A DNA stretch of 64,000 nt from Variovorax sp. CF079 (GCF_900101545.1 NZ_FMZU01000009.1:62001-126000); one strand, 5' to 3'. Shown: positions 8,240 through 22,406, counted from the first letter of the stretch. Notes: generated by a model from the letters alone, not told the origin. Made by a program: numbers and translations.

Positions 8240-9425
8240 TTTCGGAAGGCGCGCCGAAGCGCTTGGGCGGTCCCCAGTAGCCGGTGCCGCGGCTGGTGTA
8301 GACCCACATCTCGCGCAGCCGGTGCAGCCCGGCCGTGAAAGGCTGCTGCAGCGGCACGAACAGGTTCCACGGAAAGAACTGGCCGCCGTGCGTGTGGCCC
8401 GAAAGCTGCAGCTGGTAGCCGGCTTCGGCCGCGGCCGGCGCGCTGCGCGGCTGGTGCGCGAGCAGCAGGCGCGTGCGCACCAGCGGCGGCGCATCGTGCA
8501 GCGCGCGCTGCGGATCGCTCGCGTGCGCAGCATCGAAATGCGCGGCGGTGTAGTCGGTCACGCCGGCCACCACCAGCGCGCTGTCGAGCACCTCCTCGTC
8601 GGTCTGCGCGCCCCGCACATTGCGCGTCTGCAGCACCACGTGCTCGTTGAGCAGCACGCGCAGGCCCAGGCGGCGCAGCTCGTCGATCCATGCCTGTGCG
8701 CCCGCGTAGTACTCGTGGTTGCCGGTCACCACGAAGGTGCCGAGCCGCGCGCGCAGGCCGGCGAGCGGCGCGACATGCTCGCGCAGCTCGGCCACCGTGC
8801 CGTCGACCAGGTCGCCCGTGATCGCGATCATGTCCGCGCCCAGCGCATTGACCGCATCGACGATGCGCTGGATGTAGCCGCGCCGGATGGTAGGCCCGAC
8901 ATGGATGTCGCTGAGCTGGGCGATCGTGAAGCCGTTCAGCCCGGAGGGCAGGTTGCGGATCGGCACATCGACCCGCACCACACCGGCGGTGCGCCGCGCG
9001 TTGAAGAAGCCGATCAGCGAGATCAGCGTCGCCAGCAGCGGCACCGCCGCCGCGCTCCAGGCCTGCCCGCGCGGCCAATCGATGGCCCAGCCGCCGAGGG
9101 CGGTGGCGAGCCAGGTCAGCAGCAGGCCGGCGTCACGCGCCATCGTGAGCACGAACATCGACGAAAACCATCCCATGCAGAGGAGGCCCAGCCATTTCCA
9201 CCCATCGGCCAGTGGCGCCCGGCCTGCGGAGCGTGCACCGACAAAGGGCAGTGGCATGGTCGCGGCCGAGAGCACCAGCGCCGCCAGCAGCACCGGCCAG
9301 GCGCCGGTGAGCAAGGCGAGCGCCGGCAGCAGCCGCAGGCCGATATAGGCGTGCAGCAGCGTGGTGAGAAGAATCAGGGGCGGCAGCGGCATCGAGGCCT
9401 TGAAGAGTGCGCACAGTGCGGACAC
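8208..9425 (-). CDS. Membrane-anchored metallophosphoesterase
   Basis: 405 residues. The first 150 residues contain about four hydrophobic segments; the catalytic domain follows with all calcineurin-type blocks: AQLSDIHVG, ITGDLVDGT, VVTGNHEYYAG, a His in LLLAHQPR and LSGHTHGGQFFP. This arrangement matches YaeI/YkuE-like membrane phosphoesterases, some of which cleave lipid-linked phosphates such as UDP-diacylglucosamine. The start could also be codon 12 (base 9392). It converges on the thioesterase, with a 32-bp 3' overlap. Confidence 0.88.
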   Translation of the reverse strand: MSALCALFKASMPLPPLILLTTLLHAYIGLRLLPALALLTGAWPVLLAALVLSAATMPLPFVGARSAGRAPLADGWKWLGLLCMGWFSSMFVLTMARDAGLLLTWLATALGGWAIDWPRGQAWSAAAVPLLATLISLIGFFNARRTAGVVRVDVPIRNLPSGLNGFTIAQLSDIHVGPTIRRGYIQRIVDAVNALGADMIAITGDLVDGTVAELREHVAPLAGLRARLGTFVVTGNHEYYAGAQAWIDELRRLGLRVLLNEHVVLQTRNVRGAQTDEEVLDSALVVAGVTDYTAAHFDAAHASDPQRALHDAPPLVRTRLLLAHQPRSAPAAAEAGYQLQLSGHTHGGQFFPWNLFVPLQQPFTAGLHRLREMWVYTSRGTGYWGPPKRFGAPSEITLLRLVPAA

Positions 9426-9484
9426 CGCATGTGGGCGCCGCCGCCTTCACATTCAAGGCGCGTGCCAGCAAAGAAAATGGCGCC

Positions 9485-9796
9485 TCAGTCGATGGCAAAG
9501 GCGATCGCGACCGCGCCCAATGCCAGGATCGCGAGGCCGGCCAGAAACAGCAGCTCCGCACGGCGCTCATGGCGCGGTCCTTCGCGCCGGGAACGCATCG
9601 ACACGAAGGACAGCACCGCGCTCGCCAGGAAGATCAGCGCGTCGAAGGCCAGCAGCTTGTCGATCAGCACGCGCGAGTGGCCGTCGGGACGCAGGTGGCC
9701 GATCGACAGCACCGTCATGCACACGCCAATCATCGTGGCCGAGGTCGGCAGGATGTGCGCCGAAAGGCCCCGGCTCTCGAGGATCCGCGGAATCAC
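9485..9796 (-). CDS. Small membrane protein of unknown function
   Basis: 103 residues with three hydrophobic segments (TSATMIGVCMTVLSI, LLAFDALIFLASAVLSFVSM, LLFLAGLAILALGAVAIAFAI) and a short Arg/Glu-rich loop between the last two. GTG 9796 is chosen because it overlaps the stop of the upstream secreted protein by 4 bp (GTGA); an ATG at 9829 in the same frame would overlap that gene by 37 bp. Family not recognised. It is cotranscribed with, and probably coupled to, the secreted protein at 9793-10257. Confidence 0.62.
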   Translation of the reverse strand: MIPRILESRGLSAHILPTSATMIGVCMTVLSIGHLRPDGHSRVLIDKLLAFDALIFLASAVLSFVSMRSRREGPRHERRAELLFLAGLAILALGAVAIAFAID

Positions 9797-10257
9797 GAAT
9801 GCGCGCTCACGTCCGTGCCTGCGGGCCACAGGAAGAGGGTGCGGGTCGGGCTGCCGGCGCGGATCTCGACCGCCTGCTTCAGCGTCCGGCCGGCCAGCGT
9901 GGCTTCCACCTCATAGCGGCCGGGCTCGAGGCGCGCCACCATGAACGGGCCTTCGGCCGTCACATGCGCCAGCACGTCGCGGCCGGCGGCATCGCGCACC
10001 GACACGGAGACGTCGGCCGCGAAATCCGCGCGCGTGCCGTCCTTGATTGCGAATTCGAAGGTCGCCGGCCATCGCGGCGCGACGCTTTGCATCAGCGCCG
10101 CCTCGTCGCTGCTGATGCCGCCGCTCATGTACTCGATGCCGTTCGTCATGCGGATCGGCGGGTTGTAGGCCGCCTGCGCCACCAGTGCACCGAAAAGCGA
10201 CACGCCACCGATTGCCAGGGCGGCCACGGGCCGCCAGATCCGGGTTGTGTTCTTCAT
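9793..10257 (-). CDS. Secreted carboxypeptidase-regulatory-like domain protein (paralogue 1)
   Basis: 154 residues with a signal peptide (MKNTTRIWRPVAALAIGGVSLFG, cleavage after AQA). The mature start NPPIRMTNGIEYMSGGISSDE leads into an Ig-like beta domain resembling the carboxypeptidase regulatory-like fold (VSVSVRDAAGRDVLAHVTAEGPF, LEPGRYEVEATLAGRTLKQAVEI). ATG 10257 is preceded by AAGGA. It is the paralogue of the gene immediately upstream (10366-10863). Periplasmic or surface location is likely; function unknown. Confidence 0.72.
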   Translation of the reverse strand: MKNTTRIWRPVAALAIGGVSLFGALVAQAAYNPPIRMTNGIEYMSGGISSDEAALMQSVAPRWPATFEFAIKDGTRADFAADVSVSVRDAAGRDVLAHVTAEGPFMVARLEPGRYEVEATLAGRTLKQAVEIRAGSPTRTLFLWPAGTDVSAHS

Positions 10258-10365
10258 TGCCGTGTCCTTGCTCGGGTTGATGAGATCGGTGGAGGTCAGG
10301 CATCTGCACTCCACGCCCGGACTATGGGCGGCAAGACTTAGGCGAAGCTGAATCAGCGAGAGCGC

Positions 10366-10863
10366 TCAGTCGCTGGTGCGGGCCGCGGCTTGTTGTTCCG
10401 GCATGAGCTGCCCGGTCGCGGCGGCGAAATCGACGTTGGATGGCCAGACGAAGGCAGCGCGGGACGCCATTCCGTTGAACACGATCAGCGGCTGCTGCAG
10501 CGTGATCCCGGCCAGCGTGGCCTCGACCTCGTAGGCGCCGGGGTCGAGCCGCGCCAGCATGAAGGGAGCGCCCGAAACGGCCTCCATCACCGGCCGGCCC
10601 GAATAGCGTTCGCGCACCACCACCTTCACGTCGGCCGGTACTTCGCCCGTTTTGGCACGGTTGACCGAGAACTCCAGCGTCGCCGCCCAGCGCGGCGAGA
10701 CCATGCGCATGAACGCCGCCTCCGCGCTGCTTTTTCCGCCGCACATGTATTCGATGCCCTGCGCCATGCGGATGGGCGGGTTCGTCGTCAGTGCGTGCGC
10801 CGAAGTCCATGCACCAAAGAAAGCCAGAGCCACCGTGGGCCACCAAAACCGGGTTGCTTTCAT
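10366..10863 (-). CDS. Secreted carboxypeptidase-regulatory-like domain protein (paralogue 2)
   Basis: 165 residues with a signal peptide (MKATRFWWPTVALAFFGAW, cleavage after AHA). The block NPPIRMAQGIEYMCGGKSSAE is nearly the same as in paralogue 1, followed by the same Ig-like domain (RLDPGAYEVEATLAGITLQQP). This copy has a Cys in the conserved block (YMCGG) where paralogue 1 has Ser. ATG 10863 is preceded by GAGGAC. The gap 10258-10365 suggests separate transcription or a two-gene unit. Function unknown. Confidence 0.72.
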   Translation of the reverse strand: MKATRFWWPTVALAFFGAWTSAHALTTNPPIRMAQGIEYMCGGKSSAEAAFMRMVSPRWAATLEFSVNRAKTGEVPADVKVVVRERYSGRPVMEAVSGAPFMLARLDPGAYEVEATLAGITLQQPLIVFNGMASRAAFVWPSNVDFAAATGQLMPEQQAAARTSD

Positions 10864-11025
10864 CGCTTGCTGTCCTCGCTCCAAAAAACGGCGTCAATCC
10901 GCCGGAATTTTGCTTAGCAAGAGTCGGGCTAGGTATAGCGTTTACGAGGATTGGCGCGGCGCAGCGGCCTCGGCGGGCGGCTCGGCATGCGGTATTTCAC
11001 GAACCGGCTTGAGCCGGGTTCGCAA

Positions 11026-14891
<3,866 letters not shown>

Positions 14892-15160
14892 GTGTCTTAC
14901 CTCTTCCTTATTTCTTTAATTCAACTTAGTAGTAGTAGATAAGGGATGCCCTCAGCTGTGGACAGGGCGATTTTCCGCTTTTGCGACAGCCACTTGCGTG
15001 AGCCGGCTGGCTGTGTGCAGCCGCGCTTCGCTGCTGTCGCGCAAAGGCGGACAACTTCGTGGTGCGCACCGCGGCTGTGGACAAGCACCCGCTTGTGCCG
15101 AAACTGTCCCCAGAGTTGTCCTTTGACAGGCTTTCGTGAATCTGCGATGACGCTCATTCC
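14892..15160. other. Putative oriC basal unwinding region between dnaA and dnaN
   Basis: A 269-bp gap. On the minus strand a DnaA-box-like CTGTCCACA (14957-14965) is followed by a GC-rich spacer and CTACTACTACTA (TAG x4 on the plus strand, 14927-14938), then AT-rich DNA (14902-14926) running to the dnaN leader. This order (box, GC spacer, repeated 3'-GAT triplets, AT-rich DNA) matches the DnaA-trio architecture described for bacterial origins. A second box, TGTGGACAA, is at 15076-15084. Replication from here would run with both gene blocks, which diverge. Confidence 0.6.
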
Positions 15161-16540
15161 TCAGCCCTTGAGGGTTTGCTCCAGCACGTGCAGCTGCTGA
15201 TTGAGTTCGGTGAGCTGCTGGCGCTCGCCCGAGATCTTCCGCACCGCGTGCAGCACCGTCGTGTGATCGCGACCGCCGAACAGCTCGCCGATCTCCGGCA
15301 GGCTCTTCTGGGTCAGTTCCTTGGCCAGGTACATGGCGATCTGGCGCGGCCGGGCGATCGATGCCGGGCGCTTCTTCGAATACATGTCGGCGACCTTGAT
15401 CTTGTAGTAGTCGGCCACCGTCTTCTGGATGTTCTCGACCGAGATCTGCCGATTCTGGATCGAGAGCAAGTCACGCAATGCTTCGCGCGCGAGCGCGATC
15501 GAAATTTCTTTCTGGTTGAAGCGCGAGTAGGCGAGGATCTTGCGCAGCGCGCCTTCGAGCTCGCGCACGTTGGAGCGGACGTTCTTGGCGACGAAGAAGG
15601 CCACTTCCTCGGGCATCTCGGCGCTTTCGGCGCGCGCCTTGTTGATCAGGATCGCCACGCGCATCTCGAGCTCGGGCGGCTCGATCGCGACCGTGAGGCC
15701 GGAATCGAAACGCGAGACCAGCCGCTCATGGATGTCCGCCAGGCCCTTGGGATAGGTGTCGCTCGTCATGACGATGTGCGACTTCTTGGCGAGCAGGGCT
15801 TCGAAGGCGTTGAAGAATTCCTCCTGCGTCCGGTCCTTGTTGGCGAAGAACTGGACGTCGTCGATCAAGAGCAGGTCGAGCGAGTGATAGCGCTCCTTGA
15901 ACTCGTCGAAAGTCTTGCGCTGATAGGCTTTGACCACATCCGAAACGAATTGCTCCGCGTGGATGTAGAGAACTTTGGCGTCCGGCCGGTCGGACAGGAG
16001 CCGGTTGCCCACCGCATGCATCAGGTGGGTCTTGCCCAGGCCGACCCCGCCGTAGATGAAAAGCGGGTTGTAAAGATGGCCGGGCATGCCGGCGACGTGC
16101 ATCGCCGCTGCGCGCGCCATCCGGTTGGCTGTGCCTTCGACCAGCGTGTCGAAGGTGAGGCCGGAGTTCAGCCTGTTCTTGAATGCGGTGCCGCTCAGGT
16201 CCTCACCCGGGCCGGCCACGTCGCGCGGCACATCCGTTTCGGAGACGATGGCCATCGATACAGGCCTGGCAACGATTTCTCGAGGAGCGAGCGCTAACTC
16301 GATGATCACCGGCTGGCCATAGAGCTTCTCGGCCATGGAGGCGATCTTGCCGGCGTACTGGGCCCGGATCCAGTCGAGCTTGAAGCGGTTGGCGACGAAG
16401 ACCGTGACCCGTGAAAGATCGTCCGCGACCCTCGCGGTCAGCGGCTTGATCCAGGTATTGAACTGCTGTTCGGACAGCTCCTGCGCGAGCTGGTCGACGC
16501 AGGCCTGCCAGAGGCTGTCACCGACGCCGTCACTCGGCAT
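15161..16540 (-). CDS. dnaA: Chromosomal replication initiator protein DnaA
   Basis: 459 residues. Domain I (about 1-85) includes [21 protein letters not shown]; a short linker follows; domain III has Walker [10 protein letters not shown], Walker [10 protein letters not shown], sensor-1 MTSDTYP and the arginine-finger region; domain IV has the DNA-binding signature [18 protein letters not shown] 16540 is the only sensible start. It reads leftwards into dnaN and gyrB. DnaA boxes in its own upstream region (16590-16598, 16640-16648) suggest autoregulation. Confidence 0.97.
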   Translation of the reverse strand: MPSDGVGDSLWQACVDQLAQELSEQQFNTWIKPLTARVADDLSRVTVFVANRFKLDWIRAQYAGKIASMAEKLYGQPVIIELALAPREIVARPVSMAIVSETDVPRDVAGPGEDLSGTAFKNRLNSGLTFDTLVEGTANRMARAAAMHVAGMPGHLYNPLFIYGGVGLGKTHLMHAVGNRLLSDRPDAKVLYIHAEQFVSDVVKAYQRKTFDEFKERYHSLDLLLIDDVQFFANKDRTQEEFFNAFEALLAKKSHIVMTSDTYPKGLADIHERLVSRFDSGLTVAIEPPELEMRVAILINKARAESAEMPEEVAFFVAKNVRSNVRELEGALRKILAYSRFNQKEISIALAREALRDLLSIQNRQISVENIQKTVADYYKIKVADMYSKKRPASIARPRQIAMYLAKELTQKSLPEIGELFGGRDHTTVLHAVRKISGERQQLTELNQQLHVLEQTLKG

Positions 16541-16589
16541 GGGTGCTCTGAAATGTGGTGTGTCCCTCGGCCATTTTTCGTTTTGTGTT

Positions 16590-16648
16590 TGTGGATAGTC
16601 GCACCCGTGATGGGTCGTCGATTCTAACTTGTCAAAACCTTATCCACA
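16590..16648. promoter_or_regulatory. Two DnaA boxes upstream of dnaA
   Basis: TGTGGATAG at 16590-16598 (one mismatch to the consensus) and a perfect TTATCCACA at 16640-16648, in opposite orientations 41 bp apart. They lie in the 303-bp dnaA-rpmH gap, which holds no gene. On the minus strand TAGAAT (16621-16626) could be the dnaA -10, placing the perfect box over the -35 position, consistent with DnaA autorepression. Confidence 0.65.
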
Positions 16649-16690
16649 CCGTTGCGGCGAGCACGAAAACGGCGTGATAGCGGCCTCGGA

Positions 16691-16719
16691 TTGTTGTTCG
16701 GCAGAATGTTTGCGATAAT
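16691..16719 (+). promoter_or_regulatory. Sigma-70-type promoter of rpmH-rnpA-yidD-yidC
   Basis: TTGTTG (16691-16696), 17-bp spacer, GATAAT (16714-16719) with an extended TG at 16711-16712. It leaves a leader of about 120 nt before rpmH. Confidence 0.65.
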
Positions 16720-16843
16720 CGCGGGTTTCCCTGAAAACCTCTTTGTGTGTTTCGGGGTATCAGCGCAACTAGCAGCACTTTGCAGCACCACCCCGGACCC
16801 CTGGGTCGGAAAACCGGCCTCCGGGTCAAGCAGGAAAACCATC

Positions 16844-16978
16844 ATGAAACGCACTTACCAAGCATCCAAAGTCCGCCGCGCCCGTACCCACGGCTTCCTG
16901 GTCCGCATGAAGACCCGCGGCGGCCGCGCCGTCATCAACGCGCGCCGCGCCAAGGGCCGCAAGCGCCTCGCCGTCTAA
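16844..16978 (+). CDS. rpmH: Ribosomal protein bL34
   Basis: 44 residues, full length for bL34: [20 protein letters not shown] through GRKRLAV. This very basic protein of the 50S subunit binds 23S rRNA. ATG 16844 is preceded by CAGGAAAACC. It is first in the rightward operon with rnpA 75 bp downstream, the near-universal bacterial order next to dnaA. Confidence 0.97.
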   Translation: MKRTYQASKVRRARTHGFLVRMKTRGGRAVINARRAKGRKRLAV

Positions 16979-17053
16979 CGGCGACTGTAGTTACCGTTGC
17001 CAGTCGTAGCGCTGCCGCCGTCATCGTCCGTCGGCGCTTTGCGCTTGGCTCCC

Positions 17054-17440
17054 ATGCAGCGGCTCAAGACCCGCGCGCAATTCCAGGCCGTCCTCGCAGG
17101 TGCTACCGTGGCGCGCACCGCCCACTTCGCATTGCACCGTTGCGCGCTCGATGCGCAGCCGGGTGCCGCGCCACTGTTTGAAACGCAGGACGTCTGGCTC
17201 GGCGCAATGGTCCCCAAACGCTGGGCCCGCCGTGCGGTCACCCGCAACGCCATCAAGCGCCAGATCTATCAAGTGAGCGCCGCCTCCGAAGCTTTCTTGC
17301 CGCCCGCGGCGCATGTCGTGCGCCTGCGTTCTGCTTTCGATCGCAAGGAATTCGTGAGCGCGACCTCCGACAAGCTCAAGGCCGCCGTCCGCGCCGAGCT
17401 CCAGCAATTGCTGGAGCGGGCTGCCGCGGCGCGCGCATGA
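17054..17440 (+). CDS. rnpA: Ribonuclease P protein component
   Basis: 128 residues. N-terminal MQRLKTRAQFQAVLAG is the usual RnpA opening; the RNR signature appears as WARRAVTRNAIKRQIYQV, the conserved RNA-binding helix that helps position pre-tRNA in RNase P. ATG 17054 is preferred; a TTG at 16997 would add 19 residues without family support. It overlaps yidD by 4 bp (ATGA), so translation is coupled. Confidence 0.92.
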   Translation: MQRLKTRAQFQAVLAGATVARTAHFALHRCALDAQPGAAPLFETQDVWLGAMVPKRWARRAVTRNAIKRQIYQVSAASEAFLPPAAHVVRLRSAFDRKEFVSATSDKLKAAVRAELQQLLERAAAARA

Positions 17441-17727
17441 TGCGGCGCCTGTTGATCGGCCTCGTGAAGGCCTATCGCCTGTTGCTGAGCCCGTGGCTTG
17501 GGTCATCCTGCCGCTTCGAACCCACCTGTTCCGTCTACGCCATCGAGGCGCTCGAGCAGCACGGCGCAGCCGCCGGCAGCTATCTCACCCTGCGCCGCCT
17601 CGTCCGCTGCCAGCCCTGGTGCCAGGGCGGCCACGATCCGGTTCCCCCCAAGGCGCAGCGCCAGACCCCGGCTTCGGGCTCGCTGTTTTCCTTTCTCTCT
17701 TCCGACGACAAGAAGTCTTCTTCATGA
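17437..17727 (+). CDS. yidD: Membrane protein insertion efficiency factor YidD
   Basis: 96 residues. Family blocks: LLIGLVKAYRLLLSPWLG, then SCRFEPTCSVYAIEALEQHG and LRRLVRCQPWCQGGHDPVP with the conserved Cys residues. It is an amphipathic inner-membrane-associated protein that aids YidC-dependent insertion. It overlaps rnpA and yidC by 4 bp each (ATGA at both ends), giving a tightly coupled rnpA-yidD-yidC run. The Ser/Asp/Lys-rich tail after residue 75 is variable in the family. Confidence 0.94.
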   Translation: MMRRLLIGLVKAYRLLLSPWLGSSCRFEPTCSVYAIEALEQHGAAAGSYLTLRRLVRCQPWCQGGHDPVPPKAQRQTPASGSLFSFLSSDDKKSSS

Positions 17728-19403
17728 ACGATATCCGCCGCACCATCCTGTGGGTGATTTTTGGCTTCTCGCTGGTGCTGCTGTGGGACCAATGGCAGGT
17801 CTACAACGGCAAGAACCCCACCTTCCTGCCGTCGACCAAGCCTCCCGTGAGTGCGACGGCACCGGCAGCCCCGCCCGCCGGCGCGGCTTCCGGTGCGGTG
17901 CCGCCGGCCAGCGTTGCGGCGGCCGGCAGCAACAGCACCGGCGCCGCGGCCGTTCCGGGCGGCACGACGACGGCGCCTGCGGCGGGCGAGAAAGTCGTGG
18001 TCAGCACCGACGTGCTCAAGCTGACCTTCGATACCGAAGGCGGCTCGCTGGCGCAGAGCGAGTTCATCCAGCACGACGACCTGACGGAGAAGGACAAGCC
18101 TTTCGTCCTGCTCGACCAGAGTCCGAACCGCTTCTATGTGGCGCAGACCGGCCTGATCGGCGGCGCCTTCCCCACGCACAAGACGCCGATGACCTTCACC
18201 GGCGAGCGCGCGCTGAAGGACGGCGCCAATGAACTGGTGCTGCGCTTCGAATCGCCCGACCTGGGCGGCGTCAAGCTGATCAAGACCTGGACGCTCAAGC
18301 GCGGCGCCTACGACATGACCGTGCGCCACGAGATCGTCAACACCGGCACGGCGCCGGTGTCGCCGCAGCTCTATCTGCAGCTCGTGCGCGACGGCAACAA
18401 GCCGCCGGGCGAGTCGTCCTTCTATTCGACCTTCACCGGTCCGGCCGTCTATACCGAGGCCAAGAAGTTCCAGAAGATCGAGTTCAAGGACATCGAGAAC
18501 AACAAGGCCGACTTCGTGAAGGAGTCGACCAACGGCTACGTGGCGATGGTGCAGCACTACTTCGCCAGCGCCTGGCTGCTGAAGGACGGCGTCCAGCGCG
18601 ACCTGTTCGCGCGCAAGGTCGACACCAACCTTTACGCGGTCGGCATGATCACTTCGGCTGGCCCGGTCGCGCCGGGCGCCAGCAAGACGATCGACGCTGA
18701 CTTCTTCGTTGGTCCGCAGGCCGAGAAGACGCTCGAGGCCGTCGCGCCGGGGCTGGAGCTGGTCAAGGACTACGGCATCTTCACGATCATTTCCAAGCCG
18801 CTCTACTGGCTGCTCGACAAGCTGCACGGCATGCTCGGCAACTGGGGCTGGGCGATCGTTGCGCTGGTGGTGCTGCTCAAGGCCGCGTTCTACTGGCTCA
18901 ACGCCAAGGCCTACGCCAGCATGGCGAAGATGAAGGCCATCAATCCCAAGATCATGGAAATGCGCGAGCGGCTCAAGGACAAGCCGCAGGAGATGCAGCA
19001 GGAGATGATGCGCATCTATCGCGAGGAGAAGGTCAACCCGATGGGCGGCTGCTTCCCGATCGTGGTCCAGATCCCGGTGTTCATCGCGCTCTACTGGGTG
19101 CTGCTGTCCTCGGTCGAGATGCGCCACGCGCCGTGGATCGGCTGGATCCACGACCTGTCGGCACCCGACCCTTGGTTCATCCTGCCGATCGTGATGACCG
19201 CGACCTCGCTGTTCCAGACCTGGCTCAACCCGACGCCGCCCGATCCGATGCAGGCCAAGCTGATGTGGATCATGCCGTTGGCGTTCAGCGTGATGTTCAT
19301 CTTCTTCCCGGCCGGCCTGGTGCTGTACTGGATCACGAACAACGTGCTGTCGATCGCGCAGCAGTGGTTCATCAACAAGCGCCTGGGCGTGCTGGGCAAA
19401 TAG
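17724..19403 (+). CDS. yidC: Membrane protein insertase YidC
   Basis: 559 residues. It has an N-terminal transmembrane anchor (TILWVIFGFSLVLLWDQW), an Ala/Pro/Gly-rich linker, the large periplasmic beta-sandwich P1 domain (about 100-340), and the conserved five-helix insertase core from about residue 350, with PMGGCFPIVVQIPVFIALYW and VLYWITNNVLSIAQQWFINK near the end. It inserts and folds inner-membrane proteins with or without SecYEG. ATG 17724 overlaps yidD. A terminator follows at 19431-19453. Confidence 0.96.
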   Translation: MNDIRRTILWVIFGFSLVLLWDQWQVYNGKNPTFLPSTKPPVSATAPAAPPAGAASGAVPPASVAAAGSNSTGAAAVPGGTTTAPAAGEKVVVSTDVLKLTFDTEGGSLAQSEFIQHDDLTEKDKPFVLLDQSPNRFYVAQTGLIGGAFPTHKTPMTFTGERALKDGANELVLRFESPDLGGVKLIKTWTLKRGAYDMTVRHEIVNTGTAPVSPQLYLQLVRDGNKPPGESSFYSTFTGPAVYTEAKKFQKIEFKDIENNKADFVKESTNGYVAMVQHYFASAWLLKDGVQRDLFARKVDTNLYAVGMITSAGPVAPGASKTIDADFFVGPQAEKTLEAVAPGLELVKDYGIFTIISKPLYWLLDKLHGMLGNWGWAIVALVVLLKAAFYWLNAKAYASMAKMKAINPKIMEMRERLKDKPQEMQQEMMRIYREEKVNPMGGCFPIVVQIPVFIALYWVLLSSVEMRHAPWIGWIHDLSAPDPWFILPIVMTATSLFQTWLNPTPPDPMQAKLMWIMPLAFSVMFIFFPAGLVLYWITNNVLSIAQQWFINKRLGVLGK

Positions 19404-19430
19404 CCGCTGCCGAGCGCCGATTTCGAACAA

Positions 19431-19453
19431 GGGCCGCGAAAGCGGCCCTTTTT
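19431..19453 (+). terminator. Terminator after yidC
   Basis: GGGCCGC, loop GAAA, GCGGCCC, then TTTTT. It ends the rpmH operon 20 bp before mnmE. Confidence 0.85.
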
Positions 19454-19472
19454 GCTGAAAGAATCCTCACCC

Positions 19473-20879
19473 ATGCTTGCGCGCACCACCGATCCGATCG
19501 TCGCCGTCGCCACGGCTTCGGGCCGCGGCGCGGTCGGCATCGTTCGCGTGTCCGGCGCACGGGTGGCGCCATTGATCGAGGCCGTCTGCGCGAGAAGCCT
19601 CAAGCCGCGCGAAGCCACCTACCTGCCCTTCCGCGATGCCGGCGGCGCGGCCATCGATCACGGGCTGGCCATCCACTTTCCGGCACCGCACTCCTTCACC
19701 GGCGAAGACGTGCTCGAACTGCAGGCACATGGCGGGCCGGTGGTGCTGCAACTGCTGCTCGCGCGCTGCCTGGAAGCCGCCACCGAAACCGATCCCGCGA
19801 CTGGCCGGCCGCGGCTGGCGGGCCTGCGGGTCGCCGAGCCGGGCGAGTTCAGCCAGCGCGCCTTCCTCAATGGAAAGATCGACCTGGCGCAGGCCGAGGC
19901 CATCGCCGATCTGATCGATGCGAGCACCGAGGCGGCGGCGCGCAGTGCGGGTCGCTCGCTCTCGGGCGCGTTCTCGATGGAGATCCATGCGCTGCGCGAT
20001 GCGTTGATCCGCCTGCGCATGCTGGTCGAGGCGACGCTCGATTTTCCCGAGGAAGAAATCGACTTCCTGCAGAAGGCCGATGCCCAGGGCCAGCTGGTGT
20101 CGCTGCAGACGCAGCTGAGCGCGGTCCAGCAGCGTGCGCGCCAGGGTGCGCTGCTGCGCGAAGGGATCAAGGTCGTGATCGCGGGTCAGCCTAACGCGGG
20201 CAAGAGTTCGTTGCTCAACGCGCTGGCCGGAGCCGAGCTCGCCATCGTGAGCTCGATTCCGGGCACCACGCGCGACGTGGTATCGCAGACCATCCAGATC
20301 CAGGGCGTGCCGCTGCACGTGGTCGATACGGCAGGCCTGCGCGACAGCGCCGACGAGGTCGAGCAGATCGGCGTCGCGCGCGCGTGGGGGCAGATCGAGG
20401 GTGCCGATGCCGTGCTCTTCCTGCATGACCTGACGCGCGCCGAGCGGCCGGAATACGCGGAGGCGGACGCCGAGATCATGCGCCTGCTGAGCGAGAAGCT
20501 GCCTGCGAGCGTGCCGGTGCTCGATGTATGGAGCAAGCAGGACGCGGCGCCTTCGGCCGCAGCGCATACCGGCATCAGCCTTTCTGCCAGGACAGGGTTC
20601 GGCATCGAGACGCTCAGGCGCCGCCTGCTCGAGGTCGCGGGTTGGCAAGCCGTGCCTGAAGGCGTCTACCTCGCTCGGGCACGCCATGTGCAAGCGCTGT
20701 CGCGGGTCGAAGAACATATCGCCGTGGCGGCCGAGCATCTGGCGGCGCGTGCGCAGGCGCTGGATCTTCTGGCCGAAGAGCTGCGTCTTGCGCAGAATGC
20801 GCTCAACGAAATCACTGGGGAATTCGGCGCGGATGACTTGCTGGGCGTGATTTTTTCCCGGTTTTGTATCGGAAAGTAG
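19473..20879 (+). CDS. mnmE: tRNA modification GTPase MnmE
   Basis: 468 residues. The N-terminal folate-binding domain ([22 protein letters not shown]) is followed by helical segments and the inserted G domain with G1 [11 protein letters not shown], the G2 region PGTTRDVVS and G3 DTAGLRDS, and it ends in the diagnostic FCIGK whose Cys is catalytic. With MnmG it forms 5-carboxymethylaminomethyl uridine at wobble position 34. ATG 19473 is preferred over TTG 19452, which lies in the terminator's T-tract. Confidence 0.96.
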   Translation: MLARTTDPIVAVATASGRGAVGIVRVSGARVAPLIEAVCARSLKPREATYLPFRDAGGAAIDHGLAIHFPAPHSFTGEDVLELQAHGGPVVLQLLLARCLEAATETDPATGRPRLAGLRVAEPGEFSQRAFLNGKIDLAQAEAIADLIDASTEAAARSAGRSLSGAFSMEIHALRDALIRLRMLVEATLDFPEEEIDFLQKADAQGQLVSLQTQLSAVQQRARQGALLREGIKVVIAGQPNAGKSSLLNALAGAELAIVSSIPGTTRDVVSQTIQIQGVPLHVVDTAGLRDSADEVEQIGVARAWGQIEGADAVLFLHDLTRAERPEYAEADAEIMRLLSEKLPASVPVLDVWSKQDAAPSAAAHTGISLSARTGFGIETLRRRLLEVAGWQAVPEGVYLARARHVQALSRVEEHIAVAAEHLAARAQALDLLAEELRLAQNALNEITGEFGADDLLGVIFSRFCIGK

Positions 20880-20964
20880 ACGAAAAGTGTTAGTGCTTGT
20901 GACTTCTGTCAGCACAAATTAGAGCGATCGCAGATACTCCAGGACGCACAGCAGGGTTTGCAAC

Positions 20965-21432
20965 ATGTCATCGAGCATTCAGGATCTTTGCCGCGCCATT
21001 GCGCAGAACACCAGTTACGACGCTTTTGCGCCGGCTTTCAACCCGCAGCAGTGGGAAACGCTGGCCAGCTATCTGCAGCCGTTCGACTTGGCCGCCGGCC
21101 AGGTGCTAATCGACCAGGGCGCCAACGATCGCACGATCTTCTTCATCGAGAGCGGCGCGCTCAGCGTGCACCTGATCGGCGACAAGGGCCAGATGCGGCT
21201 CGCGATCCTCAATCCGGGATCGGTGGTCGGCGAAGGAGCCTTCTTCTCCCGGCTGCCGCGCTCGGCCAACGTGGTGGCTACGGGCGCCGCCCGCGTCTGG
21301 CGGATGACGCCCATCCGCTTCTCGGAAATGTCGAATCGCCAGCCCAACCTCGCGCTGGAAATGGCATTGGCGCTCGGCGCCGTCATCGCCAAGCGGATGG
21401 TCAACCGGCCCAAGCGCGTCGCGGTGACTTGA
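20965..21432 (+). CDS. Cyclic nucleotide-binding domain protein without DNA-binding domain
   Basis: 155 residues, essentially one cNMP-binding beta-roll: FDLAAGQVLIDQGANDRTIFFIESGALSVHL, then ILNPGSVVGEGAFFSRLPRSANVVATGAARVW, the phosphate-binding cassette region, ending in a helix with ALGAVIAKRMVN. No helix-turn-helix follows, unlike Crp/Fnr regulators, so it should act through protein contacts. ATG 20965. The zinc-ribbon gene begins 26 bp downstream and is probably cotranscribed. Ligand unknown; the cassette has GEGAFFSRLPRSA with the Arg typical of cAMP binders. Confidence 0.82.
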   Translation: MSSSIQDLCRAIAQNTSYDAFAPAFNPQQWETLASYLQPFDLAAGQVLIDQGANDRTIFFIESGALSVHLIGDKGQMRLAILNPGSVVGEGAFFSRLPRSANVVATGAARVWRMTPIRFSEMSNRQPNLALEMALALGAVIAKRMVNRPKRVAVT

Positions 21433-21458
21433 AGCTTTTCGCATCGGAGTCGCTGTAG

Positions 21459-22406
<948 letters not shown>

